Shown: piece by piece, positions 46,045 to 54,663 of the stretch
Position numbering within the stretch: position 1 is the first letter of the stretch
Layout: every line of letters starts with the position of its first letter
Assembly (NCBI RefSeq): GCF_014635585.1
Contig: NZ_BMDC01000001.1
Span: 310,001 to 374,000, forward strand
Origin: Rothia aerolata
GTDB lineage: Bacteria; Actinomycetota; Actinomycetes; Actinomycetales; Micrococcaceae
DNA: 64,000 nt
Reading direction: 5' to 3'
Position numbers and translations under genes: made by a program
Notes under the pieces: generated by a model
The model's database searches: none
The model's input: the letters and a program-made list of their open reading frames with translations, nothing else
What the model was told of the DNA's origin: nothing

Positions 46045-47897
46045 TTCTTCTTAGAGTCCTTTGATTCCTCGCCCGAAGAGAGCGCTGCAATAAAGGCTTC
46101 CTGGGGAACCTCCACACGGCCCACCATCTTCATGCGCTTCTTGCCTTCCTTCTGCTTCTCCAGCAGCTTGCGCTTACGCGAGATGTCGCCGCCGTAGCAC
46201 TTAGAAAGCACGTCCTTGCGGATAGCACGGATGTTCTCGCGGGCAATAATGCGGGAACCAATCGCCGCCTGAATCGGCACCTCAAACTGCTGCCTGGGAA
46301 TTAGCTCGCGTAGCTTGCCGGTCATCATCACGCCGTAGGAGTAGGCCTTATCGCGGTGGGTGATGGCAGAGAAAGCATCAACCTTCTCTCCCTGGAGCAG
46401 AATATCTACCTTGACCAGATCAGCCTCTTCCTCGCCGTCCAGCTTCCAGTCCAGCGAAGCGTAGCCCTTGGTGCGGGACTTGAGCTGGTCGAAGAAGTCA
46501 AAGACAATCTCGGCCAGGGGCAGGCGGTAGCGCAGCTCCACACGATCCTGGGAGAGGTAGTCCATGCCGCCCATCTGGCCGCGGCGGGACTGGCAGAGCT
46601 CCATAATGGCACCGATAAACTCGCTGGGAGCAATCACGGTGCAGGCCACCATGGGTTCGCGAATCTGGGCAATCTTGCCCTCGGGGAACTCGCTGGGATT
46701 GGTCACCCGCCGCGCGTTACCGGACTCGTCGACGACGTCATAGATAACGTTGGGGGCGGTAGAAATCAGATCCAGGTTGAACTCGCGTTCCAGGCGCTCA
46801 CGCACAATTTCAAGGTGGAGCAGGCCTAAGAAACCGCAGCGGAAACCGAAACCCAGGGCAACCGAGGTTTCGGGTTCATAGACGAGCGCTGCATCGTTGA
46901 GTTTGAGCTTATCCAGGGCATCGCGTAGCACCGGATAGTCAGAACCGTCAATGGGAAAGAGGCCCGAGAACACCATGGGCTTGGGGTCCTCGTAGCCGCC
47001 CAGCGATTCCTCTGCTCCCCTGGTGGAGCTGGTGACGGTATCGCCCACACGGGACTGGCGCACGTCTTTCACGCCGGTAATCAGATACCCTACCTCGCCC
47101 ACGCCCAGGCCCTCGGTGGGAATGGGCTCGGGTGAAATGACGCCGATTTCTAGCAGGTCGTGCTCGGCACCGGTAGACATCATCTTAATCTTCTGGCGGG
47201 GTTCCAGCCTGCCGTCAACCACGCGCACGTAGGTCACCACACCGCGGTAGGAATCGTAGACCGAATCGAAAATCATGGCGCGGGCGGGGGCATCTGCCCG
47301 ACCCTCGGGGGCGGGAATCTGCTCCACAATGCGGTCGAGAAGCTCCTCAACGCCCTCACCGGTTTTACCGGAGACCCGCAACACCTCGTGAGGCTCACAC
47401 CCAATCAGGTTCGCCAGCTCCTCGGCGTACTTATCGGGCATAGCCGCGGGAAGGTCAATCTTGTTCAGCACCGGAATAATGGTCAAATCATTTTCCATGG
47501 CCAGGTACAGGTTCGCCAGGGTCTGGGCCTCAATGCCCTGGGCAGCATCCACCAGCAGAAGCGCACCCTCACAGGCCGCCAAAGAGCGGGAAACCTCATA
47601 GGTAAAGTCCACGTGGCCGGGGGTATCGATCATGTTCAGTGCATAGGCCTGCCCATCGACTTCCCAGGGCATACGCACGGCCTGGGACTTAATGGTGATA
47701 CCGCGCTCGCGCTCAATATCCATGCGGTCAAGGTACTGGGCCTTCATCTCGCGGGGAGTAACCACGCCGGTGGCCTGAAGCATACGGTCAGCAAGGGTTG
47801 ACTTACCGTGGTCAATATGGGCAATAATGCAGAAATTGCGCAGAATTTCCGGATTCGTTGCCGCAGGAACGGGTGCGTTAGCAGCCTTGGGTGACAC
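46041..47897 (-). CDS. lepA: Elongation factor 4 (LepA)
   Basis: LepA is a ribosomal GTPase involved in 30S assembly and in relieving stalled translation. The 618-residue sequence carries [10 protein letters not shown] (G1, about 29-38), [10 protein letters not shown] (G2), DTPGHVDF (G3) and NKIDLP (G4). The EF-G-like domains follow, and the LepA-specific C-terminal domain has [15 protein letters not shown]. It starts at a GTG. A promoter-sized gap separates it from the divergent MazF-like gene; hemW follows with overlap, the usual arrangement. Confidence 0.96.
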   Translation of the reverse strand: MSPKAANAPVPAATNPEILRNFCIIAHIDHGKSTLADRMLQATGVVTPREMKAQYLDRMDIERERGITIKSQAVRMPWEVDGQAYALNMIDTPGHVDFTYEVSRSLAACEGALLLVDAAQGIEAQTLANLYLAMENDLTIIPVLNKIDLPAAMPDKYAEELANLIGCEPHEVLRVSGKTGEGVEELLDRIVEQIPAPEGRADAPARAMIFDSVYDSYRGVVTYVRVVDGRLEPRQKIKMMSTGAEHDLLEIGVISPEPIPTEGLGVGEVGYLITGVKDVRQSRVGDTVTSSTRGAEESLGGYEDPKPMVFSGLFPIDGSDYPVLRDALDKLKLNDAALVYEPETSVALGFGFRCGFLGLLHLEIVRERLEREFNLDLISTAPNVIYDVVDESGNARRVTNPSEFPEGKIAQIREPMVACTVIAPSEFIGAIMELCQSRRGQMGGMDYLSQDRVELRYRLPLAEIVFDFFDQLKSRTKGYASLDWKLDGEEEADLVKVDILLQGEKVDAFSAITHRDKAYSYGVMMTGKLRELIPRQQFEVPIQAAIGSRIIARENIRAIRKDVLSKCYGGDISRKRKLLEKQKEGKKRMKMVGRVEVPQEAFIAALSSGEESKDSKKK

Positions 47898-48071
47898 CTA
47901 TGGTTTTCCTCTCTGCCACGAAAAAATTCGCCAGAACAAACAATTCAGTTATCTAGTTTCCCATGTTTGTTTACCCTTTGTCAGTTTTTAGCCGGCTTGG
48001 CCACCGTTTCTTCGTCACCTTCTTCCGCCCTGCCTCTCCCCTCTGAGTGCAAAAATCACTAGATTAGAGGT

Positions 48072-48635
48072 ATGCAGTTCAATCTAAGAACCCTTCGTCA
48101 AGCCGTCTCCCTCGGTCAGCGCGCCTACCGTGAAATTAAGAAAATCCAGGGGCAATCCACCCGACCCCAGCCCCGACCCAGCGGTGCCAACCGACACTCA
48201 GCCGGGCGGGCGGCGTCCTCCCCTCAGACCGGTCGCGGCCAGAACCTCTACCCCGGCGACTACACGGGAAAGGTAGACTTCGCCTACGCTCCCGACGTGG
48301 ACGGCGCCCCCGACCCCGGCGAAATCGTTTGGGCCTGGGTGCCCTTCGAGGAGGACTACACCCAGGGCAAGGATCGCCCGCTGCTCTTGGTGGGTCGCGA
48401 CCGAGAATACCTGCTGGGCCTGATGCTTACCAGCAAAGACAAGAACAACAGCGCCCATCACAACCGCAACTACCTCGATATTGGAAGCGGCGCCTGGGAC
48501 TCTTCTCACCGGGATTCAGAGGTGAAACTCGACCGGGTGATTCGTCTGCTCCCCTCGGCTATGCGCCGGGAAGGGGCGGTGATGGATCACGCCACCTTCA
48601 CCCGGGTTGAAGAAGCCTTCAAGCGCCTGAGATAA
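48072..48635 (+). CDS. PemK/MazF-family protein without a visible antitoxin
   Basis: A 187-residue protein with a PemK/MazF-like fold. The first 60 residues are basic and disordered, followed by GDYTGKVDFAYAPDVDGAPD, PGEIVWAWVPFEEDYTQGKD, RPLLLVGRD and a LDRVIRLL strand. MazF enzymes are RNases, but this actinobacterial group lies beside rpsT and has no adjacent small antitoxin gene: the flanks are lepA and rpsT. It may be a housekeeping RNase or a binding protein rather than a toxin. ATG at 48072, weak ribosome site. Confidence 0.8.
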   Translation: MQFNLRTLRQAVSLGQRAYREIKKIQGQSTRPQPRPSGANRHSAGRAASSPQTGRGQNLYPGDYTGKVDFAYAPDVDGAPDPGEIVWAWVPFEEDYTQGKDRPLLLVGRDREYLLGLMLTSKDKNNSAHHNRNYLDIGSGAWDSSHRDSEVKLDRVIRLLPSAMRREGAVMDHATFTRVEEAFKRLR

Positions 48636-48679
48636 GCCCGCTCTGTAAGCTAAATCTCTGCTGATTTATCGAGAGTTTT

Positions 48680-48816
48680 CTGGTAGAGTCATCACTTGTG
48701 TGTCCGATGGTCATCGGGCACTGCTGACTGGTTGCCATAGGCATCCCCACGCCGCTCAGTCGATGACCGGTCAGCATAGCCCTCACCGACCAATAAGACA
48801 AAAGAAAGTTTTAATC
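48680..48816 (+). promoter_or_regulatory. rpsT promoter and structured 5' leader
   Basis: A TGGTAGAGT extended -10-like sequence (48681-48689) begins a 120-base leader. It can fold as CCGAT-GGTC-ATCGG (48704-48717) and a long-range stem TGCTGACTGG with CCGGTCAGCA (about 48722-48777). Ribosomal S20 represses its own translation in E. coli, so such structure may be autoregulatory. Confidence 0.4.
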
Positions 48817-49080
48817 GTGGCTAATATCAAGTCTCAGAAGAAGCGCATCCTCACCAACGAAAAGGCTCGCCTGCGTAACAACGCTTACAAGTCAGAGCTG
48901 AAGACCGCTATCCGCAAGGTAGTGAAGGCTGTTGAGGCGCAGAACAAGGAAGAAGCAACCGAAGCTCTTCGTTTTGCAAGCCGCAAGCTGGACAAGGCTG
49001 TTTCCAAGGGTGTTCTTCACAAGAAGAACGCTGCAAACAAGAAGTCCGGTCTTGCTGCACGCGTGAACAAGCTTTCCTAA
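48817..49080 (+). CDS. rpsT: 30S ribosomal protein S20
   Basis: S20 binds the 5' domain of 16S rRNA. The 87-residue sequence, [20 protein letters not shown] at its start and [19 protein letters not shown] near its end, is rich in Lys, Arg and Ala as expected of the helical bundle. The start is a GTG at 48817 after AAAGAAAG; an open frame further upstream to 48700 is not protein-like and overlaps the leader. Monocistronic with a strong terminator. Confidence 0.96.
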   Translation: MANIKSQKKRILTNEKARLRNNAYKSELKTAIRKVVKAVEAQNKEEATEALRFASRKLDKAVSKGVLHKKNAANKKSGLAARVNKLS

Positions 49081-49124
49081 TTTTCTCTAGGTTCTCTCAC
49101 CTAGTTGTCTTTTAGCGAAGTGAC

Positions 49125-49160
49125 CGTTGGCCCCTCGGGAATCCCGAGGGGCCAACGTGT
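49125..49160. terminator. Terminator between rpsT and holA
   Basis: CGTTGGCCCCTCGGGA pairs with TCCCGAGGGGCCAACG, nearly without a loop, followed by TGTTT on the plus strand. Confidence 0.85.
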
Positions 49161-49165
49161 TTAAA

Positions 49166-50176
49166 CTATCGGCTTCTGCCCGCTGTGGCGATGGTCAGCA
49201 CCGCCTTTTCCACGGAAAAAAGCGGGTCAATTGACTCACCCTTGAGCTGGGCATCAGCGTCAGCCAGCACCCTGAGAATCTTCGCCAGGTCTGCGTCAGA
49301 GAAGCGGCGTCCATCGCGCTGGGCCTGTTCAACCTGCCAAGGAGCCAGCTTGAATTCGCTAGCCAGGGCCGCTGCCGGCTGCCGGGAACCGTGCACCCGG
49401 GCGATAGTGCGAATCCGCGCTGCCAGTGCGCCCACCAGAGGAATGGGCTCCACACCCGTATCCAAAGCGTGGCGCAGCATCGCCATAGCCTGGCCGGCGT
49501 TGCCCTTCACCGCTTCATCGCTCACCCGAAAGGCCGTGACCTCGGTTCTGCCCCCAAAGTACTTATCCACGATTTCTTCGGTGATCAGCTCGGGGCCGTC
49601 TTGAGCCAGCTGCGCGCAGGCAGAGGCGAGCTCTGAGGTTTCTGACCCCGCCGCCGCTACCAGGAGTTCGGCAGCTCTTTTATCTATTTTTTTACCGCGT
49701 TCTCTGAACTCATAGAGCACAAAATCAAGTTTGTCTTGGTCGCGCTTGAGCTCTTTGCACTCGATAAAATTTAGGCCCCTGCTGGCGCGGAAGTGGTCAA
49801 TGAGCTTCTTGCCCCTGTTTCCGCCCGAGTGGTGGATGACGATCAGACTAGAGTCGTCTGGCTCCTTCAGGTAGGCAAGCATATCGGTGAGGAAATCCTC
49901 GCTCATGGAGGCCGCCAGGCTAAATTCAATCACCTTGGCCGACCCAAACAGAGAGGGGCTGGTCAGCACGGCAAGCTGACCCTTTTTGTAGTCCTTGGCG
50001 GAAAGCTGCTCAAGTTCAACCTCCCCCCGCTCCGCCCGAAACAGGTTCTTGAGTTGCTGCCGGGCACGGGAGGCAAAATACTCGTTGGGGCCGTAGAGCA
50101 GGGTTGCCGGTGCGAGGGAGAGTGAGCGCCAGCTCTGTAGGCCGGACGACGCTGTCGGTTGGGTTTTGCGCGGCAT
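49166..50176 (-). CDS. holA: DNA polymerase III subunit delta (HolA)
   Basis: HolA is the clamp-loader subunit that opens the beta clamp. The 336-residue protein has the AAA-like layout without a Walker A, as expected of delta: LLYGPNEYFASRARQQL near residue 23, then FSLAASMSEDFLTDML, and a C-terminal collar domain with GNAGQAMAMLRHALDTG and ELKLAPWQVEQA-type helices. It follows the comEC-type metallo-hydrolase in the same direction, the common comEA-comEC-holA order, and converges with rpsT. Confidence 0.9.
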   Translation of the reverse strand: MPRKTQPTASSGLQSWRSLSLAPATLLYGPNEYFASRARQQLKNLFRAERGEVELEQLSAKDYKKGQLAVLTSPSLFGSAKVIEFSLAASMSEDFLTDMLAYLKEPDDSSLIVIHHSGGNRGKKLIDHFRASRGLNFIECKELKRDQDKLDFVLYEFRERGKKIDKRAAELLVAAAGSETSELASACAQLAQDGPELITEEIVDKYFGGRTEVTAFRVSDEAVKGNAGQAMAMLRHALDTGVEPIPLVGALAARIRTIARVHGSRQPAAALASEFKLAPWQVEQAQRDGRRFSDADLAKILRVLADADAQLKGESIDPLFSVEKAVLTIATAGRSR

Positions 50177-50232
50177 AAAGTCCCCTTGGTGTGGGTGGGT
50201 TTGTTCTAACTCCCTATCTTCTCACGGAATCG

Positions 50233-51141
50233 CTATTCCTTTCTCTGGGGACTGGCTACCAGCTGCTGGTCTTCGAGATAGAAAGCGAGGTGACCGCTCT
50301 CTGCGGTGGAGAGTAGCTCAATATGTTTTCTACGCAGGCTATCAACGATTTCTTGGTGGGGGTGCCCGTAGCTGTTGTTCTTTCCCGCAGAAACCACGGC
50401 GATTTGAGCAGTAGATTCACTGATATAGTCGGTTCCCGAATTTCTTGAGCCGTGATGGGCCAGCACCAGCAGATCTGTTTCTTCGTCAATGGAGCTGGCG
50501 GCAAGGGCACGGTTGAGGGTTTCCTCTTCAGAATCAGCAGGCAGAAGAGCCTCAAAGTGGCCCTGGTCATCAGGGGCCCCTAGCGAAACGCTCAGAACCA
50601 GGGAGCTGGCATTCGGGTTGCTGTCTGTCTCGTTTGCCTGCGGTGCCAGCACATCGATACTCGTGTTTTTCGCTGTCAGGTGCTGGCCCGCCACGAGGTT
50701 CTGGGTGGAAGCGAAGGAAAGCGCTCCCGAAGCCAGCGATTCCTTGGAACAGTTGGCACCCATGGCCTGCGGGCAGAAAATTTCAAGCGAGTTTTGAGAG
50801 GAGACTCTTTGGGCCACCGCACCCAAACCGCCGGTGTGGTCTGCGTGGGAGTGAGAAAGGAATACGGCATCGACCGCCTCCACCCCCGCCCAATCCAGGC
50901 AGGCCAGCAGAGCACCGTCCTTCTCCCCCGTATCCACCACCAGGGCCGAAGCCTCGCCCGTGCGTACCAGGGCCGCACTGCCCTGGCTCACATCACAAAC
51001 CACCAGCTGCCAGCGGGAATCGGCCCGATGGTCCGGTGCGGTACGAAGCAGAAGATAGCAGGCGAGCAAGACCAGCAGAATCGCCAGAATGACGCTCCAC
51101 GGGAACTTTCTTTGCTCACGCTGATAAAAATGACTGGTCAT
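50233..51141 (-). CDS. Membrane-anchored metallo-hydrolase, detached ComEC C-terminal-type domain
   Basis: A 302-residue protein with one N-terminal transmembrane helix (about 14-33) and a metallo-beta-lactamase fold with the metal motif SHSHADHTGG (about 96-105). Further ligands lie in LLVLAHHGSRNSG and the late GHLAFYLED. In many bacteria this domain is the C-terminal part of ComEC, where it is thought to process the incoming non-transforming strand. Here it is a separate gene whose ATG overlaps the comEC stop by four bases, so it is probably a split ComEC working in DNA uptake. Confidence 0.85.
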   Translation of the reverse strand: MTSHFYQREQRKFPWSVILAILLVLLACYLLLRTAPDHRADSRWQLVVCDVSQGSAALVRTGEASALVVDTGEKDGALLACLDWAGVEAVDAVFLSHSHADHTGGLGAVAQRVSSQNSLEIFCPQAMGANCSKESLASGALSFASTQNLVAGQHLTAKNTSIDVLAPQANETDSNPNASSLVLSVSLGAPDDQGHFEALLPADSEEETLNRALAASSIDEETDLLVLAHHGSRNSGTDYISESTAQIAVVSAGKNNSYGHPHQEIVDSLRRKHIELLSTAESGHLAFYLEDQQLVASPQRKE

Positions 51142-52697
51142 AGGGAAAGAGACTTCCGTTCGAAGACTGAAGTGCTGGGCTTGCCGAAGAGAAGAAAATC
51201 AGCCACCACGGTTACGCCGCTGACCAGAACTGCCAGTAACAGGGCAAGAAGGCTCGCCTGAAGCGGATGCTCCACCTCAAGGGAGGCGCCCGGAGCCCTT
51301 GCAAAGAACTCGGCAATGTGAAGAAGCAGCTGAGCCAGCTTCTGCCCAAGATCTGCCAGCAGATCGCTTAGAGTACCGAGACCGGTCAGATAGGCCAGGG
51401 CCAGCAACAGGCCGCAGAGAGTCAGCGCGGGGACTAACGGAGTAGCTAGCATATTGGCAAAGACCGAGTAGAAACCGATTTTTTCTTGCAGGGGTATAAG
51501 TACCGGGGTACACCAGATAGTTGCCGAGCTGGGTATAGCCAGCAGCTCTGCGAGAGGCTGGGGCAGGAAAACCGCAATCAGTCTAGCCAGCGCCGGTGCC
51601 AGCAAGATGAGGCTTGCGGTGGCTAGCGACGAGAGAAGAAAACCCAGGTTGAGGGCAAGCTCGGGCAAGGCCAGCAGCAGGGCGGTGACGGTGGTGGAGA
51701 GAACCGCTGTGATATTTTTGCCGTGCCCCAGCACGAGGGCCCACGCTCCCAGACTACCCATGGTCCAGGAACGAATCACCGAGCCTTCCCAGCCCACAAA
51801 AACCGCATAGAGCAGGGTTGAAAGTAGAGCTACCCCGATAATGAACCTCCTAGGAATCCTGAAATACTGTAGGGCTCTGTAGGCCAGCACAAAAATCAGC
51901 GAGATGTTAGAGCCGCTGACCGCGGTGAGGTGGGTCAGCCCAGAAACCTTGAAGTTCTCCCGTGCGGTATCGCCCAGGAGAGAGTCGTCGCCGTAGGCTA
52001 GGCCCAGGGTGAGCGCGGCGGGGTCGCTGCCGATTCGCTGCTGTAAATAGGCGGATAAATCATTTTTGAAGCTGAGAATTTTAGGTTCAGCCTGCTCCTG
52101 CGACCTAGTCCAGGGCCTCGCCAGAGTAATTCGGCTGGCCTCGGTGCGAACCTCACCGAGCACCTCTATCTCCCCGCCCGCAACCACTTGCGACTGCTCG
52201 TTGAAGAAAGTGATGGATCGGTTGAGAGGGGCCCGGGTCTGGCGATACTGCACTTCATCGGCACGAACCGTCACCAGCTGGGTGGTGGCATCAATTTTCC
52301 GGGCCTGGGTCACTGTGCCCCTGATGCGCACCTGCTGGCCCTCAAGAGCCCAGAGCGCCCTGCTGGATTCGGCTATATTGCGGGCTTCGACATTGCTAGT
52401 TTGGAGTAGGACGACGGCGCAGCAGACCGCCACCACGGTGGCTAGTCCCTTTCGCCCTAGAGCCAATCCCAGGAACGCTAACGCGACCGTGAAAATCAGG
52501 GCTAGGGCCAGCTCAAAGACGTGCTGGCCGAGCTGCCAGTGTCGGGCAAAGCCCAGAGCAGTCCAGCACCACAAAACCACCGCGATACCCGCAAGTCTCA
52601 TATCGGTATGAAAGCCCAGCTCTAATCGATGGTCACGACGGCGGCGGTCTTCCCTCCACCGTTTGCCCAGCCCCGCCCAGACAAGCTGGGCAGTCAT
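51138..52697 (-). CDS. comEC: ComEC/Rec2 family DNA-uptake channel
   Basis: ComEC is the inner-membrane channel that brings single-stranded DNA into the cell. The 519-residue protein has N-terminal helices (about 30-90), a soluble OB-type domain (about 95-190), and then the competence domain with GLTHLTAVSGSNISLIFVLA (about 245-264) and GWEGSVIRSWTMG. A bundle of helices follows to the end. The metallo-hydrolase part found in longer homologues is on the next gene. The ATG overlaps the comEA stop and the stop overlaps the next ATG, making one translationally coupled unit. Confidence 0.9.
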   Translation of the reverse strand: MTAQLVWAGLGKRWREDRRRRDHRLELGFHTDMRLAGIAVVLWCWTALGFARHWQLGQHVFELALALIFTVALAFLGLALGRKGLATVVAVCCAVVLLQTSNVEARNIAESSRALWALEGQQVRIRGTVTQARKIDATTQLVTVRADEVQYRQTRAPLNRSITFFNEQSQVVAGGEIEVLGEVRTEASRITLARPWTRSQEQAEPKILSFKNDLSAYLQQRIGSDPAALTLGLAYGDDSLLGDTARENFKVSGLTHLTAVSGSNISLIFVLAYRALQYFRIPRRFIIGVALLSTLLYAVFVGWEGSVIRSWTMGSLGAWALVLGHGKNITAVLSTTVTALLLALPELALNLGFLLSSLATASLILLAPALARLIAVFLPQPLAELLAIPSSATIWCTPVLIPLQEKIGFYSVFANMLATPLVPALTLCGLLLALAYLTGLGTLSDLLADLGQKLAQLLLHIAEFFARAPGASLEVEHPLQASLLALLLAVLVSGVTVVADFLLFGKPSTSVFERKSLSL

Positions 52698-53551
52698 GAT
52701 ACCGTCACCAGGGGCGTCAGAGCCTCAAGCATGGCGGGGCCGATACCGGGTACAGCGTCTAGCTCTTCAACTGTTTGAAAGCCCCCGTTGGCTTCTCTCC
52801 AGTCAATGATTTTCTCCGCGGTGGCTGGGCCAACCCGCGGCAGGGTTTCCAGTTCCTCGGCGCTGGCGGTATTGAGGTTAACAAGAGCGCCCGCCTCACC
52901 GGCAACCAGGTCCGTACCGGCAGGGCTAGCCTCGGGTGCGTCAAGCGGTGGAGACTGAAGCGTCTCCCCCACCTCCGGTATATAAATTTGCTGGCCGTCC
53001 TGAACGTGGGCCGCCAGGTTGACCCTGTTGAGGTCTGCCTTCTCAGCGGGACCACCGGCAGCGTCGATCGCCTGGGACAGGCGGGCATCGCCGTCCACCT
53101 CATAGAGACCGGGGTGGGTAACCGCTCCCGCTACGTGCACCCAGGCACTGGCCGCAACGGCTTCAGCGGAAGTTTCGCTGACCGATACCGGGGCTTCGTC
53201 CTGCCCACTTGACGCCGGTGTTCCCTGCTGGCTGGGTAGCTCAGCCACGATTCGGGAGTCTTGCCCGCTCTTGGAGACAAAACTAAAAACCGTCAGAGCC
53301 AGAATCAGGGCTCCCACCACCGCCAGCAGGGAGGCCGGTAGCTTCCAGCGCACCACCCTGCGAGAGGAAAGAACCTCCTGCTCATCTTCGGCCGCCGGCG
53401 GTAGGTCGGCAAGTTGCCCACCGGTGCGTTCGCCCCGGCTAGCGGCGGCGTCCTCATCTGCACCTATCTCCCGCCTGCGCCGGGCTAGCCTCCGGCGCTC
53501 TAACTCAAGGCTGGGCGGATCCCAAACATCAGTGACATCATCTCTTCTCAT
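52694..53551 (-). CDS. comEA: ComEA-type helix-hairpin-helix DNA-binding protein
   Basis: ComEA binds incoming DNA at the outer face of the membrane. The protein has about 285 residues. A charged cytoplasmic start and a transmembrane helix (about 70-90) lead into a Ser/Ala-rich linker. An SLBB domain (VHVAGAVTHPGLYEVDGDAR) comes before the C-terminal double helix-hairpin-helix with LVNLNTASAEELETLPRVGP. I choose the ATG at 53551 (MRRDDVTDV); the frame opens at a GTG at 53650, but the extra residues are Trp/Phe/Cys-rich and unlike a natural start. It heads comEA-comEC-hydrolase-holA. Confidence 0.9.
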   Translation of the reverse strand: MRRDDVTDVWDPPSLELERRRLARRRREIGADEDAAASRGERTGGQLADLPPAAEDEQEVLSSRRVVRWKLPASLLAVVGALILALTVFSFVSKSGQDSRIVAELPSQQGTPASSGQDEAPVSVSETSAEAVAASAWVHVAGAVTHPGLYEVDGDARLSQAIDAAGGPAEKADLNRVNLAAHVQDGQQIYIPEVGETLQSPPLDAPEASPAGTDLVAGEAGALVNLNTASAEELETLPRVGPATAEKIIDWREANGGFQTVEELDAVPGIGPAMLEALTPLVTVS

Positions 53552-53601
53552 GCCACCACGATAAGGCTCCGAAGAAGCGAAGAAAGGCCCGCCCCAGAAT
53601 C

Positions 53602-53636
53602 TGTGGATAACTCCCGGGATTTTTTCGCAATCCACA
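53602..53636. promoter_or_regulatory. Pair of DnaA-box-like sites upstream of comEA
   Basis: TGTGGATAA (53602-53610) is the exact complement of the DnaA box TTATCCACA, and CAATCCACA (53628-53636) is a 7 of 9 match in the opposite orientation, 17 bases apart. They lie in the gap before comEA. Confidence 0.35.
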
Positions 53637-53685
53637 GGTTTTCGGTGCACGAGTTAATCACATGTGCCCAGCTACAGAAGAAAGC

Positions 53686-54579
53686 CTAGTAAATGATGAT
53701 GGCCAGAGCCCCCACCCCCGTGTGGGCAGAAAGTACGGGTGGCAGGGGTGAAATCAGGGGGCTCTGCTCCCCCGCCAACTGCAAATCGGCGGCAAAGGTC
53801 TGAGCCTGAGAGTCGTTACCGCAGAACTGCACAGCGCTGAGACGGCCGCTGGGTTGCGGGGTGCGGCGGTGTTCCATTTCCGCCGGTGAATGATGACGCC
53901 GCTGCACTTCGGTTTCGGTGAGCTCGGCCAGAATCTGCTGGGCTGCTTCTAGGCTGCGGGGGCGTTCGAGGTAGACCAGTTTGCCATTTTCCACGGTTCC
54001 CACCGGTCGAATCTGAAGCAGTTGGCCCACCCGAGCTAGGGCGGGATGCACCCTGCCGCCCCGGCGAATGGCATCGAGGGTTGGAATCATAAAAAAGAGG
54101 GTGCTGTTCTCGCACATCTCAAGAGCAATTGCAGCTAACTCGGTAGCCGAAATACCCTGCCGGGCCAGTTCAACGGCCCCGCAGACCACCTGGCCGTAGG
54201 CAAAGGAGACCGTGCCCGAATCAATCACAAACACGGGAATCGGGGCCTCCTCCGCGGCTATGCGCGCCGAATTATAGGTGGCGGATAGCTCAGAGGAGAG
54301 ATGGATAGAGACCACCGCTGAATAGCCCTGGGCAGCTAGTTTCCGGTAGACAGCGGAGAACGCACCGGGCGCCGGTGAAGAGGTCTGCACCTGCTGGCCC
54401 AGCGCATGGGCCAGCACGATTTCGTCAAAGACCGAGGTTCCCTGATTCTGGTCAAAGGTTCGCTCCCCGATGGTCACCGGCATGGGCACCACCTCTAGAC
54501 CGCCGTCAGCTTGCAGGGTCTGAAGAAGCTCATCGGGAATGGCTGCGCCCGAATCGGTCACAATGGCTACGGAGCTCAT
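53686..54579 (-). CDS. DegV family fatty-acid-binding protein
   Basis: DegV (FakB-like) proteins bind a fatty acid in a deep pocket and present it for phosphorylation by FakA. The 297-residue sequence opens with VAIVTDSGAAIPDELL (the nucleotide-like DxS strand), has TSSPAPGAF for carboxylate contact and VIDSGTVSFAYGQVV, and the later LDAIRRGGRVHPALARVG-type helix. Function in this organism is inferred from the family. It lies upstream of comEA, with a gap of 134 bases. Confidence 0.88.
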   Translation of the reverse strand: MSSVAIVTDSGAAIPDELLQTLQADGGLEVVPMPVTIGERTFDQNQGTSVFDEIVLAHALGQQVQTSSPAPGAFSAVYRKLAAQGYSAVVSIHLSSELSATYNSARIAAEEAPIPVFVIDSGTVSFAYGQVVCGAVELARQGISATELAAIALEMCENSTLFFMIPTLDAIRRGGRVHPALARVGQLLQIRPVGTVENGKLVYLERPRSLEAAQQILAELTETEVQRRHHSPAEMEHRRTPQPSGRLSAVQFCGNDSQAQTFAADLQLAGEQSPLISPLPPVLSAHTGVGALAIIIY

Positions 54580-54617
54580 AGACTTCCTTTGCTGGTACAG
54601 ACGTTTGGCGGTACAGA

Positions 54618-54655
54618 AAACGCGGAGCCGGTTGGTTCCAGCCCCGCGTTCTCGG
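54618..54655 (-). terminator. Terminator after leuS
   Basis: AACGCGG pairs with CCGCGTT around a second inner stem, followed on the minus strand by TTTTCTG. Confidence 0.6.
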
Positions 54656-54663
54656 CTATCTTA

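Noticed and set aside
48072-48635. Classic toxin-antitoxin locus
   Set aside because: No small antitoxin gene is present on either side; only the toxin-like fold is supported.
48700-49080. Longer form of rpsT starting at 48700
   Set aside because: The first 39 codons cover the structured leader and give non-conserved residues; S20 begins at the GTG at 48817, with a ribosome site before it.
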